From: Ruficoccus sp. ZRK36
GTDB taxonomy: Bacteria; Verrucomicrobiota; Verrucomicrobiia; Opitutales; Cerasicoccaceae
Length of the DNA: 64,000 nt
Reading direction: 5' to 3'
Assembly: GCF_019603315.1 (NCBI RefSeq)
Contig: NZ_CP080649.1
Location: 1,994,176 to 2,058,175 of the forward strand
Position numbers and translations under genes: made by a program. This document shows positions 35,866 through 45,387 of this stretch, piece after piece. The notes under the pieces were generated by a model. The model was not told where the DNA came from. It did not search any database and was given only the letters and a program-made list of their open reading frames with translations. Numbering within the stretch: position 1 is the stretch's first letter; every line of letters starts with the position of its first letter.

Positions 35866-36759
35866 TCAGTCGTTGCTGTCCTGCCCGTGGGCTTTCTCCA
35901 CACGAGCGGTAAAACGCTGGGCCCAGGTTTGAACCGCCTCTGCGATGTCGCCCCATTTGTTCATGCTCTGGCGCACTTCGAGCTTTTTCCCGGCTAGCGT
36001 GTCGATGACTGCGCCCTCGCGCTGGCCGGAGACTGAGTCGAGCATCTCTGCCTCGATAGAAATAGAACCGACGCCCATCGGGGTGCCGCCTGTGGCCTGG
36101 TTGGCCGCATCGGCGATCCGCGCATAGGGCATCCACGAGCCTGCGTACATGACCGGGTTACCGGGGACGACGTTGACGATGGCGATCCGCAGCACAGCCA
36201 CGCCTTCACCCCGCTGGAAGACGACCGGATAGCCTGCCGCATCGAGGGCTTTGGTCAGCTCGGCGCGAAAGTAGTCGGTCAGCTTCTTGAGATCGTCCGG
36301 GTTGACACCCTTGAACTGGGCATCATTGGCGGTGTAGACGATGATCGGCGAGATGATGAACTTATCGTAGTGGGCCAGCTCGCCCTCCTCGCGTACCCAG
36401 ACCCAGGCTCCCGTGTCGGAGTCTTCCTTAAACCCTTCGTAGCTGGGCAGAAAGCCCGACTTCGTCATGGGCGCTTCCTTGGTCGGCATGACAGAGCTCA
36501 CGCCTTCCTTGATCGGATCCGTGACGGCGCCGACAACCTGCTGGGCGGGGCCGGGCTGGCTGTCCGCATCCAGTGAAGAGCTGGAGCTGAGGATGGCGCT
36601 ATTATCGGTGATGTTCTGGGTGCGCTGGTTCACGCGGTCACGCAGATTACCGAGAATACCCCCGCCCAGGATGCCTTCCTGGCTGCTGCTGTCGTCACTC
36701 TGGGCGTGCAGACAGACTGCACCTGTAAGGAGACAGATGGCCAGGGTGAGGAATTTCAT
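35866..36759 (-). CDS. Secreted DUF3313-like protein
   Basis: A 297-residue exported protein (signal peptide ending LHAQ). The N-terminal mature region is low complexity (DSSSQEGILGGGILGNLRDRV). The core PIIVYTANDAQFKGVNPDDLKKLTDYFRAELTKALDAAGYPVV, VLRIAIVNVVPG, and SISIEAEMLDSVSGQREGAVIDTLAG matches the layout of DUF3313 proteins, which are usually outer-membrane lipoproteins; here there is no lipobox Cys. Function unknown. It lies 42 bp from the ispH stop codon on the same strand but with no sign of translational coupling. Confidence 0.65.
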   Translation of the reverse strand: MKFLTLAICLLTGAVCLHAQSDDSSSQEGILGGGILGNLRDRVNQRTQNITDNSAILSSSSSLDADSQPGPAQQVVGAVTDPIKEGVSSVMPTKEAPMTKSGFLPSYEGFKEDSDTGAWVWVREEGELAHYDKFIISPIIVYTANDAQFKGVNPDDLKKLTDYFRAELTKALDAAGYPVVFQRGEGVAVLRIAIVNVVPGNPVMYAGSWMPYARIADAANQATGGTPMGVGSISIEAEMLDSVSGQREGAVIDTLAGKKLEVRQSMNKWGDIAEAVQTWAQRFTARVEKAHGQDSND

Positions 36760-36800
36760 GGCACAAAAGCGTGGCTAAGACGGAATCGTCAAGCGGCAGG

Positions 36801-37673
36801 CTAGGCCTTCTGGAGCTGCTCGACGACTTCCTGGATGAGGAATTCCGGGGTCGAGGCACCGGCGGTCACACCGATTCGCTTGTAGTTCTTCCGGAGGTGT
36901 TCGAAGTCCAGCTCGGAGGCCGTCTCGACGTGGTAGGCGGGCAGTCCGGTTTTTTCCACCAGAGCGGCGAGCTTACGGGTGTTGGCCGAGTGGCGACCAC
37001 CGACCACAACAATGGCTTCGGCGCCGGAGTCCTTGAGGACGTGGATGTCGCTCTGGCGTTCCTTGGTGGCACCGCAAATGGTATCAAAGACCTGGGCTTC
37101 CGGGTAGGTTTCCTTGAGGATGCCGGCCAGGCGCTCAAACTCGTCGGTGAACATCGTGGACTGCGAGACGAAGCAAACCTTGTCGCCAAGATTGGGCAGG
37201 GCGCGGATGTCGTCCTCGTTTTTGACCACATAGCCACGGTCCTCGGTGTAGCCCATCAGGCCGATGACCTCGGGGTGCACGGGGTCGCCAAAGATCACGG
37301 TGGTGAAGCCCTTGCGGGAGTGCAGCTTGATCTTACCGGCGATGATGCCCACGTCCGGGCAGGTGGCGTCCTTGAAGTCCATGCCGAGCTCCTTCAGGTA
37401 GGTGCGGCGCTCAGGGGAGATGCCGTGGGCACGCACGACCAGGACACCGTGTTCACGGTCCTGCTCGGTGACTTTGACTTCAGTCTTGCTCTGGTAATCG
37501 CCGACTTCCTGGATGCCGACGGCTTCCAGTTTTTCCATCATCTGCTTGTTGTGGATCAGGGGGCCGTCGGTGTAGACCGGGCGCTTGCCCTCTTCGGCAA
37601 ATTTGGCTGCGACGTTGATGGCGCGTTCCACTCCCCAGCAAAAGCCGGCGCTTTGGGCTCGTATAACTTCCAT
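36801..37673 (-). CDS. ispH: 4-hydroxy-3-methylbut-2-enyl diphosphate reductase
   Basis: The last step of the MEP isoprenoid pathway, making IPP and DMAPP from HMBPP with an Fe-S cluster. The 290-residue protein has the three cluster cysteines: AGFCWGVERA (Cys12), DATCPDVG and DTICGATKERQ. Further conserved sites are GDPVHPEVIG and VVGGRHSANTRKLAAL (the usual SSNT reads SANT). Length is typical. The short downstream gap precedes the DUF3313-like gene; upstream, 104 bp separate it from the divergent dus gene. Confidence 0.95.
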   Translation of the reverse strand: MEVIRAQSAGFCWGVERAINVAAKFAEEGKRPVYTDGPLIHNKQMMEKLEAVGIQEVGDYQSKTEVKVTEQDREHGVLVVRAHGISPERRTYLKELGMDFKDATCPDVGIIAGKIKLHSRKGFTTVIFGDPVHPEVIGLMGYTEDRGYVVKNEDDIRALPNLGDKVCFVSQSTMFTDEFERLAGILKETYPEAQVFDTICGATKERQSDIHVLKDSGAEAIVVVGGRHSANTRKLAALVEKTGLPAYHVETASELDFEHLRKNYKRIGVTAGASTPEFLIQEVVEQLQKA

Positions 37674-37777
37674 GGTAAAAATAGCTCTGTAAACCTACTT
37701 AGCCTGTTTCGCCATTGCAAATACGCAAGGGTATTTTTAATGGCTCCTATTCGCTATGTTTATAAGAAACGCTGATC

Positions 37778-38794
37778 ATGCCTGATAATCTGCCCTGGTT
37801 CGCCGGGGGGGCTTTCCCCCTCTATCTGGCTCCGATGGCCCGCTACACGGACTTCGGCTTCCGCCAGCTGTGCAAGGAGCAGGGCGCCGATGTGATGGTG
37901 ACGGAGTTTGTCCAGGCCGACGGTCTTCTGCGCGGCGGTCCCCAGGCCTGGCGGGCGGTGGACTTCACCGAGGGTCAGCGACCGATGGGCGTCCAGCTTT
38001 TCGGCTCAAATCCCGAGACGATGGCCGAGGCGGCCCGCCGTGTCTGGGAAAAGGTACGCCCGGACTTTATCGACATCAACTACGGCTGCCCGGCCTGCAA
38101 GGTCATCGACCAGAACGCCGGTTCCTCCCTGCTGCGGGACCTCGACCGGCTCGGCGCGGTAGCCGAGGCGGTGGTCAAGGCCCTGCCGGAGTGCCCCGTG
38201 ACCGCCAAGATCCGTATCGGCTGGGACCACAAGTCCATCGTCGCGATGGAGGTGGGCAAGATCCTGACCGATGTCGGTATCCGCGCGCTCGCGGTACACG
38301 GGCGCACGAAGGAGCAGGGCTACGGCGGGCACGCCGACTGGGACGTGATCGAGCAGGTGGCCCGCGAGCTGCCCATCCCCGTCATCGGCAACGGCGACGT
38401 GCGCGACTGGCACTTCGTGGCCCGCATGCGCAGGGAGTCCGCTGTCTCCGGCCTCATGATCGGCCGTGCCGCGCTCGGCTACCCGTGGATTTTCAATGTC
38501 ATCAAGCAGACCCTCGCCACCGGCGAGGCCCCCGAGCCCCCCACCGTGCGTGAACGCTGGGCCACGGTTTTTCGCTATCTGGACCTGCTGCTGAAGGGCC
38601 CGTACAAGGCCAAGCCCGCGGACGACATCGCCTGGATGCGCGCCAAGGTCAAATCCCTGACCAAGGACATGGCCGGCTCCCGCAAGCTCCGCCCCGCCAT
38701 CGACCGCGTTAAATCCCTCGACGAACTGCGCGCCCTCTCGCAGGAACACCTCGCCGAGTACGGCGAGCCGCCGGGCTATTCATGCTGGGGGTAA
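37778..38794 (+). CDS. dus: tRNA-dihydrouridine synthase (DusB-like)
   Basis: A 338-residue FMN enzyme that reduces uridine to dihydrouridine in tRNA. TIM-barrel signatures: LYLAPMARYTDFGFRQLCKEQGAD (FMN site), VTEFVQADGLL, DINYGCPACKVIDQNAGSSLLRD with the catalytic cysteine, VTAKIRIGWD, ALAVHGRTKEQGYGGHADWD and PVIGNGDV. C-terminal tRNA-binding helical domain from about residue 250. Divergent from ispH. The stop codon is followed within 4 bp by a dispersed-repeat core, also seen at other gene ends in the window. Confidence 0.93.
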   Translation: MPDNLPWFAGGAFPLYLAPMARYTDFGFRQLCKEQGADVMVTEFVQADGLLRGGPQAWRAVDFTEGQRPMGVQLFGSNPETMAEAARRVWEKVRPDFIDINYGCPACKVIDQNAGSSLLRDLDRLGAVAEAVVKALPECPVTAKIRIGWDHKSIVAMEVGKILTDVGIRALAVHGRTKEQGYGGHADWDVIEQVARELPIPVIGNGDVRDWHFVARMRRESAVSGLMIGRAALGYPWIFNVIKQTLATGEAPEPPTVRERWATVFRYLDLLLKGPYKAKPADDIAWMRAKVKSLTKDMAGSRKLRPAIDRVKSLDELRALSQEHLAEYGEPPGYSCWG

Positions 38795-38797
38795 GCG

Positions 38798-38816
38798 GTG
38801 CGTGACCGCACAGGAC
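38798..38816. repeat. Dispersed repeat core, copy 2
   Basis: GTGCGTGACCGCACAGGAC, identical to the sequence at the end of the SMUG1 gene (3134-3152) and near-identical to the ABC transporter gene end. GTGCG/CGCAC makes it a small palindrome. It lies 4 bp after the dus stop codon. Confidence 0.75.
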
Positions 38817-38833
38817 GTTTTTTTTCGAAGAAG

Positions 38834-39002
38834 CTCACACGGAGGCACAGGGGCACGGAGATAGGTTCGCTGGCGTCTGATGATTGATCCTCTGCAATGG
38901 AAAGAGCGACAAGCCGACGAGCCAACCTTCGAACTATAGTGTGCCGGGGCTATTTTGATGATTTCTCCCTTTTTTCTCCGTGCCCCTGTGCCTCCGTGTG
39001 AG
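38834..39002. repeat. 28-bp perfect inverted repeat element
   Basis: 38834-38861 (CTCACACGGAGG...) and 38975-39002 are perfect inverted copies 113 bp apart. The right arm is followed by CTTTGCGTACTTCGCGTCCTT-like oligomers (39018-39045), a pattern I recall from dispersed repeats in other bacterial genomes. No ORF or transposase. This accounts for most of the 304-bp gap between dus and the ABC transporter gene. Confidence 0.75.
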
Positions 39003-39098
39003 TCTTTGTCTTCTCCCCTTTGCGTACTTCGCGTCCTTTGCGGTTAATCTATTCGGGATTTGCCAAGCTGCGTGTGTCGCATTACTCACTGGTCTTCA

Positions 39099-40820
39099 AT
39101 GATCCATTGCCGCGAGCTGACCGTTAAAACCCCCGATGGCAAGACGACGCTCCTGCGCGGGGCTTCGGCGGAGTTTTTGGCGGGCGGCATGAACGCCGTT
39201 ATCGGCCCCTCGGGCTGCGGTAAGACCACCCTGATGAAGGCCATCCTCGGTATCCTTCCTGCCACGGGTGAGGCGTACTGCGGGGGAGACCGGATCACCC
39301 GTTCGGAGGACCTGGTGGGGCGGGTTGGGTTCGCGCCGCAGTTCAGCATCGCCCAGCCCAAGCTGACGGTGGAGGAGTCCCTGCGCTACGCGCTGGAGCT
39401 GTACGTGAGCGACGCGGACGAGCGCGCCCGGCGGCTGGAGACGATTTTAACGGTCATTGGGCTGGCCGAGCACCGGGCCAAGCGCGTGGAGTCGCTCTCC
39501 GGGGGACAACTGCGCCGCATCGGCCTCGGGCTGGAGCTGACGCTCGACCCGCCGTGCCTGATCTGCGACGAGGTCACCTCCGGGCTCGACCCGCTCTCCG
39601 AGGACCAGATCCTCGCGCTCATGCGCACGCTCTGCGAGCAGCGGGGGAAAACCTTTCTGTGCATCATCCACAACCTCGCCAAGCTCGACTGCTTTGATCG
39701 GATCACGGTCGTCTACGAGGGCGACGTGGTCTTTCAGGGGACGCTGCCCGCGCTGTGCGCGTTCTTTGAGATCCCCGATGCGCTGCACCTCTACGATCGG
39801 CTCAACACCCAGCCGCTGGCCCATTGGCAACAGCGGTGGAGCGAGCAACGAGGCGCCGCGCTTGCCCCGGGAGGCGAGGGGAGTGGTGCTGCTGAGGAGA
39901 CGACGGTAAGTGCATCCTTCGAGTCAGAGCCAGCACAGACAGAAACACCTGCCCCGACCGCAGCCCGACCGGGGCATGTCTCGCAGTTGCTGACGCTTTT
40001 GCAGCGGCGCTTTGTATTGTTTTTCCGCGACACCGGTTACCTATGGCTGACGCTGGCCATCACCTTCGGGTTCCCGTGTCTGGTGGTGATCTTCGCGCTC
40101 GACGGGCTGCCGCAGATTCAGTCCCTCGCGCTCGACCGCTCGCTGGGCTTTTTGGATGAGCTGCAGCAAAACATGCAGTTCAAGATCGAGGCGATGGAGA
40201 CGGCCTCGCTGGTGACGGGGCTGGTCATGTTTCAGGTCATCCTGCTCACGCTGATGGGCTCAAACAACGGCGCGCGTGAAATCGCCGCCGAGCGCAGCCT
40301 CTACGAGAAGGAGCGCCTGAGCGGGCTCGGCGTGGTGCCCTACGCGCTCTCGAAGATTGTTTTTGTGCTGCTGATCGCGGCGTTCCAGGGGGCGTGGATG
40401 ACCTTCTTCGTCAAAGTGATCTGCCGCTTCCCCGGTCCGTGGCTGACGCAGCTGGCGATGCTCATCCTTGTGTGCGGTTCGATGAGTCTGGTCTGTCTGG
40501 GCTTTTCGGCGCTGTGCAAGTCGGCGGAAAAGGCCAGCCTGCTCTCGATTTATCTGGTCGGTTTTCAGCTTCCGCTCTCGGGCGTGGTGCTGGCTCTGCC
40601 AGACGCGCTGGTGTGGTTCTGCCGACCGTTTATCAACAGCTACTGGGGCTGGGCCGGGTACTTGAGCTCCATGCTCGACACGCGCCTGTGGGACGCCTTT
40701 CGCGAGAACAACGCCGACTGGGTTGCATCGCCCGCGCAGGCCATCGCTGTGCTCGTGCTACAGGGGGCTGCCGCTGCTGCCCTCATCCTCTGGGGCTGCT
40801 CCCGCACAAGGGGGGCGTGA
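39099..40820 (+). CDS. ABCG/White-type ABC transporter, ATPase-permease fusion
   Basis: A 573-residue half-transporter with the ATPase domain first. Walker A is [12 protein letters not shown] (near 37), signature [15 protein letters not shown], Walker [13 protein letters not shown], and a His switch in IIHNLAKL. After a linker of ~70 residues rich in Ala, Glu and Thr comes an ABC2-type permease with six membrane helices. This order is the ABCG family, known in lipids and antibiotic export. The start at the second ATG ([15 protein letters not shown]) fits the fold. Its last stop codon lies inside a dispersed repeat. Substrate unknown. Confidence 0.88.
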   Translation: MIHCRELTVKTPDGKTTLLRGASAEFLAGGMNAVIGPSGCGKTTLMKAILGILPATGEAYCGGDRITRSEDLVGRVGFAPQFSIAQPKLTVEESLRYALELYVSDADERARRLETILTVIGLAEHRAKRVESLSGGQLRRIGLGLELTLDPPCLICDEVTSGLDPLSEDQILALMRTLCEQRGKTFLCIIHNLAKLDCFDRITVVYEGDVVFQGTLPALCAFFEIPDALHLYDRLNTQPLAHWQQRWSEQRGAALAPGGEGSGAAEETTVSASFESEPAQTETPAPTAARPGHVSQLLTLLQRRFVLFFRDTGYLWLTLAITFGFPCLVVIFALDGLPQIQSLALDRSLGFLDELQQNMQFKIEAMETASLVTGLVMFQVILLTLMGSNNGAREIAAERSLYEKERLSGLGVVPYALSKIVFVLLIAAFQGAWMTFFVKVICRFPGPWLTQLAMLILVCGSMSLVCLGFSALCKSAEKASLLSIYLVGFQLPLSGVVLALPDALVWFCRPFINSYWGWAGYLSSMLDTRLWDAFRENNADWVASPAQAIAVLVLQGAAAAALILWGCSRTRGA

Positions 40821-41045
40821 CCGCACAGGACACTCCGGCTGGAGCAGCATTAAGGGGCTTCGCCCCTACGCTCGAAGTCAATGGTAATTTGCCTACAAGG
40901 ATGATAGGCTGCTCAGGTGAGGTGAGCGGACTTTGTTTGGGTTGGCGACAATCGCCGCTGCCCATGCCACCGCTAAGGCGGTGGCATCAATGCTGCTCCA
41001 GCCGGAGTCACAGGTGCAGGACCGCGTCCTGCCGCTCACTGCGTT
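40814..41045. repeat. Dispersed palindromic repeat cluster, copy 3
   Basis: Begins GGCGTGACCGCACAGGACA, in which TGA is the stop codon of the ABC transporter gene. It continues with GGCTGGAGCAGCAT, AAGGGGCTTCGCCCCT, CCGCTAAGGCGG, GGCGGTGGCATCAATGCTGCTCC and CAGGTGCAGGACCGCGTCCTGC. Several of these units recur at 3134-3295, 47440-47520 and 62083-62205. No gene inside. Confidence 0.7.
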
Positions 41046-41056
41046 CGCTGTCCCGA

Positions 41057-41950
41057 TTACTTCTTGCCGGTCTTTTCGGGAGACGGCGGTTTGAGCGTAG
41101 GCTGGCCCTGAAGGTAGCCGAGGGACTCGAGAAACTTGTCCGCTTCGATCAACGTGAGGGTGTAGTGCTCCGGGTTTTTGCTTTTATTAAAGAAGCCGTG
41201 TTTCTGGCCTTCGTAGATGTGGAGATCGCAGCGGACGCCCACGTTCTGCATGCGCTTCTGGTACTCCTCGACGGTGGCAACGGGGACCAGCTGGTCACTG
41301 TCGCCGATGAGGATGACGGTGGGCGGGGCGTCGGCGTCGATGTTGTTCATGGGCGAGAAGCTCTCCCAGTAGTCCTTGACGCGCTCGTAGCCGTAGCCGT
41401 TGGGGCCGTTGTCGATGACGGGGTTGAAAAGCACGAGTGCATCCGGGGTGCAGCTGACGGAGGTGTCGGCGTCCTCGTCATAGGCATCGACCAGTGCGGT
41501 CGCCGCCGCCACGTGGCCACCGGCCGAGCCGCCACCGGCGGCGAGCATGTCGGGATCGATGCCGAGCTCATCGGCGTGGGCGCGGACCCAGCGCATGGCG
41601 GACTTGCCGTCACTGACGCACTTGCGCGGATCGGTGCCGTGTCCTTTTTCGGTCCGGTACTCCGGGCAGATGGCGACCATGCCGCGCGAGGCCAGGTACT
41701 TGGCTTGTTGGGAAAAATGCGAGGCGCTGCCGCCTTTCCAGCCACCCCCGAAAAAGAGCACGATGGCGGGTGTTTGATCGGAAGGCTTATGACCCTCGGG
41801 GTAGTACACGTACAGGTTCAGCGTTCCCTGGTCGGTCTTTTTGTAGGGGATCACCGCGTCGGCCTTGGGGCCACCGTAGGCGGCACCGAGAGTCACCAGC
41901 GAGGCGAGGGTACAAAACAAAACGCGAAGGGATGAACTGAGCTTTATCAT
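41057..41950 (-). CDS. Secreted alpha/beta hydrolase (esterase-like, BD-FAE type)
   Basis: A 297-residue exported hydrolase (signal peptide in MIKLSSSLRVLFCTLASLVTLGAAYG). The oxyanion segment is VLFFGGGWKGG; the nucleophile motif is AAGGGSAGGHVAAATA (GxSxG as GGSAGG); the acid is in ILIGDSDQLVPVA and the catalytic histidine in YEGQKHGFFNKS. Related enzymes deacetylate polysaccharides or cleave short-chain esters. The mature protein begins near residue 27. No operon partner. Substrate unknown. Confidence 0.85.
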   Translation of the reverse strand: MIKLSSSLRVLFCTLASLVTLGAAYGGPKADAVIPYKKTDQGTLNLYVYYPEGHKPSDQTPAIVLFFGGGWKGGSASHFSQQAKYLASRGMVAICPEYRTEKGHGTDPRKCVSDGKSAMRWVRAHADELGIDPDMLAAGGGSAGGHVAAATALVDAYDEDADTSVSCTPDALVLFNPVIDNGPNGYGYERVKDYWESFSPMNNIDADAPPTVILIGDSDQLVPVATVEEYQKRMQNVGVRCDLHIYEGQKHGFFNKSKNPEHYTLTLIEADKFLESLGYLQGQPTLKPPSPEKTGKK

Positions 41951-42094
41951 GGGTAAAACTATTAGGCCCGGGAGCTGTCCGGGAATCAAGGGTTTTCAAG
42001 GATACGGCAGCGACATACTTATGCGCACATGTAAATGCCCTTTGCTTGGGCTGTAAGAGCGCGCTTGCCATGCAACTTTATGACCGTAGAGTGG

Positions 42095-42114
42095 TTAGCA
42101 TCTATTAGCATCTA
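42095..42114. repeat. Tandem 10-bp repeat
   Basis: TTAGCATCTA occurs twice in direct succession 34 bp before the next gene start. Could be a regulatory element or simple duplication. Confidence 0.5.
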
Positions 42115-42147
42115 CTAACCCGGCTGCCCGGCGCTCCGGATTTTCGT

Positions 42148-42528
42148 ATGGCTTCCTCGAAATTCAACCCCCTTGTTTCGGCGGCGATCTTTATCGGCGT
42201 GGTCGCCGTGATTGCGGTCATGCTGCTGGTGATGCGTTCGGACGGGATTGGCTCGCTGGAGTCCTTTCCTGCGCAGACCTACCGCAGCCAGCCCTCCAAC
42301 CTGCTCGGTAACGAGTACGCGCTCACTGCGCAGATTCACTCCCTGCTGGACTGGGAGGAAGGCACCGGGCGGTTGCTCGCCGTGGTGCCGGATGACTCGG
42401 ACCAGCGCCTGCCGGTCTTCATCCCCGACGCCCTCGGCCTGAGCATTCACACCGGCCAGCGCTACAAGATGAAGGTAGCCATCCGCCAGGGCGGGCTCAT
42501 CTACGTGGAAGATTTGGAGAAGTACTAA
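42148..42528 (+). CDS. Membrane-anchored small protein, OB-like
   Basis: A 126-residue protein with one N-terminal membrane helix (AAIFIGVVAVIAVMLLVM) and a ~90-residue exported or cytoplasmic beta-rich domain (NEYALTAQIHSLLDWEEGTGRLLAVVPDDSD, RLPVFIPDALGLSIHTGQRYKMKVAIRQGG). The spacing of strands recalls a small OB fold, as in CcmE-like proteins, but no motif confirms it. It is 70 bp upstream of the next gene on the same strand. Function unknown. Confidence 0.6.
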   Translation: MASSKFNPLVSAAIFIGVVAVIAVMLLVMRSDGIGSLESFPAQTYRSQPSNLLGNEYALTAQIHSLLDWEEGTGRLLAVVPDDSDQRLPVFIPDALGLSIHTGQRYKMKVAIRQGGLIYVEDLEKY

Positions 42529-42598
42529 AATTTCGCCGACTATGCTGGTAGCCCTCTAACCCTTTATACGCCCTCTCAACCCAAGTCCTTTCGTCGAC

Positions 42599-44563
42599 AT
42601 GCGCACCCTGTCTTTGCTTCTGCTGACCAGCCTATCGGCCGCCACTTTGATCGCGCAGGCCCCGCCAAGTGTCGGCCTGCCTACGCGCACGACGCCAAAG
42701 GCCCAGCCTGCAGCCGCCCCGGCTGCCCAGCCGTCCAACGCCAACACGATGAATGTCGGCTCCGGCGGCGGGATGTTTGAGAGCGAAACACTGCGGGCGT
42801 TTTCCAAGGACCTCTTTGACACCGACAGCGACGCGGTGGATCTGGAGGAGGGGACGCTCAACTGGAAGGGCCGCACCTTCGCCATCGGGAACTCTCGCGT
42901 GGTACGTGCGCGCTTCGAGCGCTACCTGGCCACCCCCGCGCTGCCGGATGACGAGGACGTTTACCTCGGCATTATCGAGCGGGTGCACGAACTGCTCTCG
43001 CAGGTCGGGCAGGGTGAGGTCAAGGACGCCCAGCAGCTCAACGACGAGCTCTTCGAGGCGTGGCAACTTTTGTTCGTCGCTGCCCGCTACGAGATGGACG
43101 GGGGCACCTCGCTGGTTATTGCCAATCAGGTTTACAACGTTTGGCGCATCCGCGACGAGAACGTCAACCTCGATCAGGCGCAGGTGATGCTGGCCGATGA
43201 ACAGAGGAAGATTCAGGACGAGCTGGTATCCGGCGACTGGTACAAAAAGGTCGAGTTTGACGAGAACCAGAGGCTCAAGGCACAGGGCCGGCACACCGGC
43301 GAAACCTTTGAAGGAATCACCGAGGCGACGTTCCGGGCGGAGCGACTGGCCGAGACGCAGGCCCGTATCACCGGGCTGGAGGCCCAGCGCGTGACCAACG
43401 GCCTGCAGGCGAAGCTGCAGTTCCAGTCGCAGTTGCTGAACATGTTGCTCTCCCGCCGCTTCGAGCACTGCCTGATCGGGTGCATGTTCTACCGCTACGT
43501 TTTCAAGGGCTCGCACATGCAGATGATCGTCGGGCAGGAGCAGCTCAAGGGCTTTATCCCGATTTCGGATTTTTCACCGACGGTGGAGACGCTGGAGTTT
43601 ATCGCCCGCGAGGCCATGGCCGATGTCAAAAGCGGCATGCGCACGGTGGAGACGCTCTATGATGGCAACGAGCGCTACGGCGCACTGGAGCGCCTGCAGG
43701 AAACGTACTACCTGGGTGAATACATGCCGCAGGTGCTGGAGTTCCCGCCGGAGAAAAAGCGCGAGCTGCTCAAGCTCTACCGCCTCGTGCGCGAGGTGCA
43801 GATGCTGGCCGACCTGAAGGACTACGGCGCGATTGAGGCCAGTGTGGACCAGATTGGTGAGATCGCGCAGGACTTCCCCGCCTCTCGTGTGCTCTCTGCA
43901 GTACGCTCAGCTGAGCGCCTGAGTAACCTCTCTCTGCTGGCCGCCCAGCAGGCCCTCGCCATGGGGCAGACAGACAAGGCCGAGAAGTCCCTCGCCCGCG
44001 CCACCGAGATCTGGCCGCTGAACCCGGCCATCAAGACCTTCACCCTCGACATCGCCAACCGCGCGGACATCTCCACGCAGGCCACGCTGATGTTTGACCA
44101 GCTCTACACCCGCGAAGACTTTAGGCAGATCTACGACCGGCGCACGGAGTTCGCCGCCGCGCTGATGCAGGACCCGCTGCGCTCCGAGCAGCTGCAGCAG
44201 GTGGCCGAGCGCGTCGGCACGGTCGATATGCTCATCGCCGCTGCTCAGGAGCAGTCCGAGCAGGAGAATGCCTACGAAGCGTGGGAGATGCTCCTGCGTG
44301 CCACCGATCTGGAGCCCAACGACCCCTCGCTCGCTCGCGCCAAGGCGGCAGTCGCCCCGCGTGTGGCGGACTTTGTCGGGGCGGTCGATGCCGCCGAGCG
44401 GGCCGAGAAAAACGGCCAATACGCCGTGAGCCTCAGCCGTTTTCTTGCGGCGCAGGATATTTACCCGGCCTCCAAGACGTGTCGCATCGGCATCGAGCGC
44501 GTGAGTAAAGAGCTGATGGACCAGATCAAGGAAACGCAGGCCAAGCAGGACGCGGAGGGCTGA
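42599..44563 (+). CDS. Large secreted helical-repeat protein, unknown
   Basis: A 654-residue exported protein (signal peptide ending LIAQ). A Pro/Ala-rich spacer follows (PTRTTPKAQPAAAPAAQPS). The bulk is helical with TPR-like character: paired helices such as SNLSLLAAQQALAMGQTDKAEKSLARATEIWP and QSEQENAYEAWEMLLRATDLEPNDPSLARAK. No catalytic motif recognised. A role in periplasmic or outer-membrane assembly would be consistent with TPR proteins, but this is inference. Confidence 0.65.
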   Translation: MRTLSLLLLTSLSAATLIAQAPPSVGLPTRTTPKAQPAAAPAAQPSNANTMNVGSGGGMFESETLRAFSKDLFDTDSDAVDLEEGTLNWKGRTFAIGNSRVVRARFERYLATPALPDDEDVYLGIIERVHELLSQVGQGEVKDAQQLNDELFEAWQLLFVAARYEMDGGTSLVIANQVYNVWRIRDENVNLDQAQVMLADEQRKIQDELVSGDWYKKVEFDENQRLKAQGRHTGETFEGITEATFRAERLAETQARITGLEAQRVTNGLQAKLQFQSQLLNMLLSRRFEHCLIGCMFYRYVFKGSHMQMIVGQEQLKGFIPISDFSPTVETLEFIAREAMADVKSGMRTVETLYDGNERYGALERLQETYYLGEYMPQVLEFPPEKKRELLKLYRLVREVQMLADLKDYGAIEASVDQIGEIAQDFPASRVLSAVRSAERLSNLSLLAAQQALAMGQTDKAEKSLARATEIWPLNPAIKTFTLDIANRADISTQATLMFDQLYTREDFRQIYDRRTEFAAALMQDPLRSEQLQQVAERVGTVDMLIAAAQEQSEQENAYEAWEMLLRATDLEPNDPSLARAKAAVAPRVADFVGAVDAAERAEKNGQYAVSLSRFLAAQDIYPASKTCRIGIERVSKELMDQIKETQAKQDAEG

Positions 44564-44735
44564 ACCTGCCTGTCGCGGCGTTTTTCCAGACCCAAACCGC
44601 CGGGCTCCTGTGTGAAGGGCAAGGTCTGCGACTTTGCTTTTGGCTCTGCTGGAGTGGGGTCTACACACTGGACAGGGAGCTTTACGCTTGTGTAAAAAGC
44701 GAAGCCGAATAGCTGTAGGTGTACTAATTTACGTT

Positions 44736-45332
44736 ATGAGGTTCGCTACTCTGTCTTTCTTCGCGCTAAGCGTGCTCTGCCCGTTGGCTTCGGCTGAGAT
44801 CCCGGTGCTCAACTACAGCTACTCAACGTCCCCCTCCGGCAGCTATCCAGATAGTGGCGGTACGGAGTTGACGGATGGTGTAGACGAGACGGTTGCCTGG
44901 GGGAGTGGTATGACTATCGACGGCTCAGATGCAGTACCGCTGGTAGGCTGGTTGAACAATAACGCTAGCATCACCTTTAATTTCTCCGAGGAGGAAACGA
45001 TCCGCAGCGTCACCGTTTGGGCCGCGGATAGCGATAACTACGCTGGTGTGGGGTTGCCCGCAACGATCACGCTCTCAACCCCCGGTGAGGCCTTTTCGCA
45101 GACTTTCAACGTGGTCAATCCTGCCGGTAACGGTACGACGATACCGCTCACCTTTAGCGGGTTTTCCGTGACGACGGATCAGTTTGTTGTGAGCTTTACC
45201 CGTGCGTCTCAGTGGACGATGCTTTCGGAGGTTGAGTTTTCCGACGTGCCCGAGCCCGCCCACGTCGGGGCGGTTCTCGCTCTGGGGGCTCTGCTTTGGG
45301 TTGGCGTACGTCGCCAGCGCAAGCAGGCGTAG
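44736..45332 (+). CDS. PEP-CTERM sorting-signal protein
   Basis: A 198-residue secreted protein. I use the ATG at 44736 (MRFATLSFFALSVLCPLASA) because a signal peptide follows it. A single beta-sandwich mature domain (ITFNFSEEETIRSVTVWAADSDNY, TLSTPGEAFSQTFNV) resembles F5/8-type carbohydrate-binding folds by its strand order. The end is VPEPAHVGAVLALGALLWVGVRRQRKQA, a clear PEP-CTERM tail. No exosortase is in the window. Confidence 0.75.
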   Translation: MRFATLSFFALSVLCPLASAEIPVLNYSYSTSPSGSYPDSGGTELTDGVDETVAWGSGMTIDGSDAVPLVGWLNNNASITFNFSEEETIRSVTVWAADSDNYAGVGLPATITLSTPGEAFSQTFNVVNPAGNGTTIPLTFSGFSVTTDQFVVSFTRASQWTMLSEVEFSDVPEPAHVGAVLALGALLWVGVRRQRKQA

Positions 45333-45387
45333 CTAACTGCTCGTCTTAGGAGCTAATGGACCGGCGCTGAGAGACTGACGTCCGCAG

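Noticed and set aside
40394-41935. 513-codon open frame spanning the ABC gene and the hydrolase
   Set aside because: Different frame of the ABC gene and antisense of the hydrolase; composition of GC-rich shadow.
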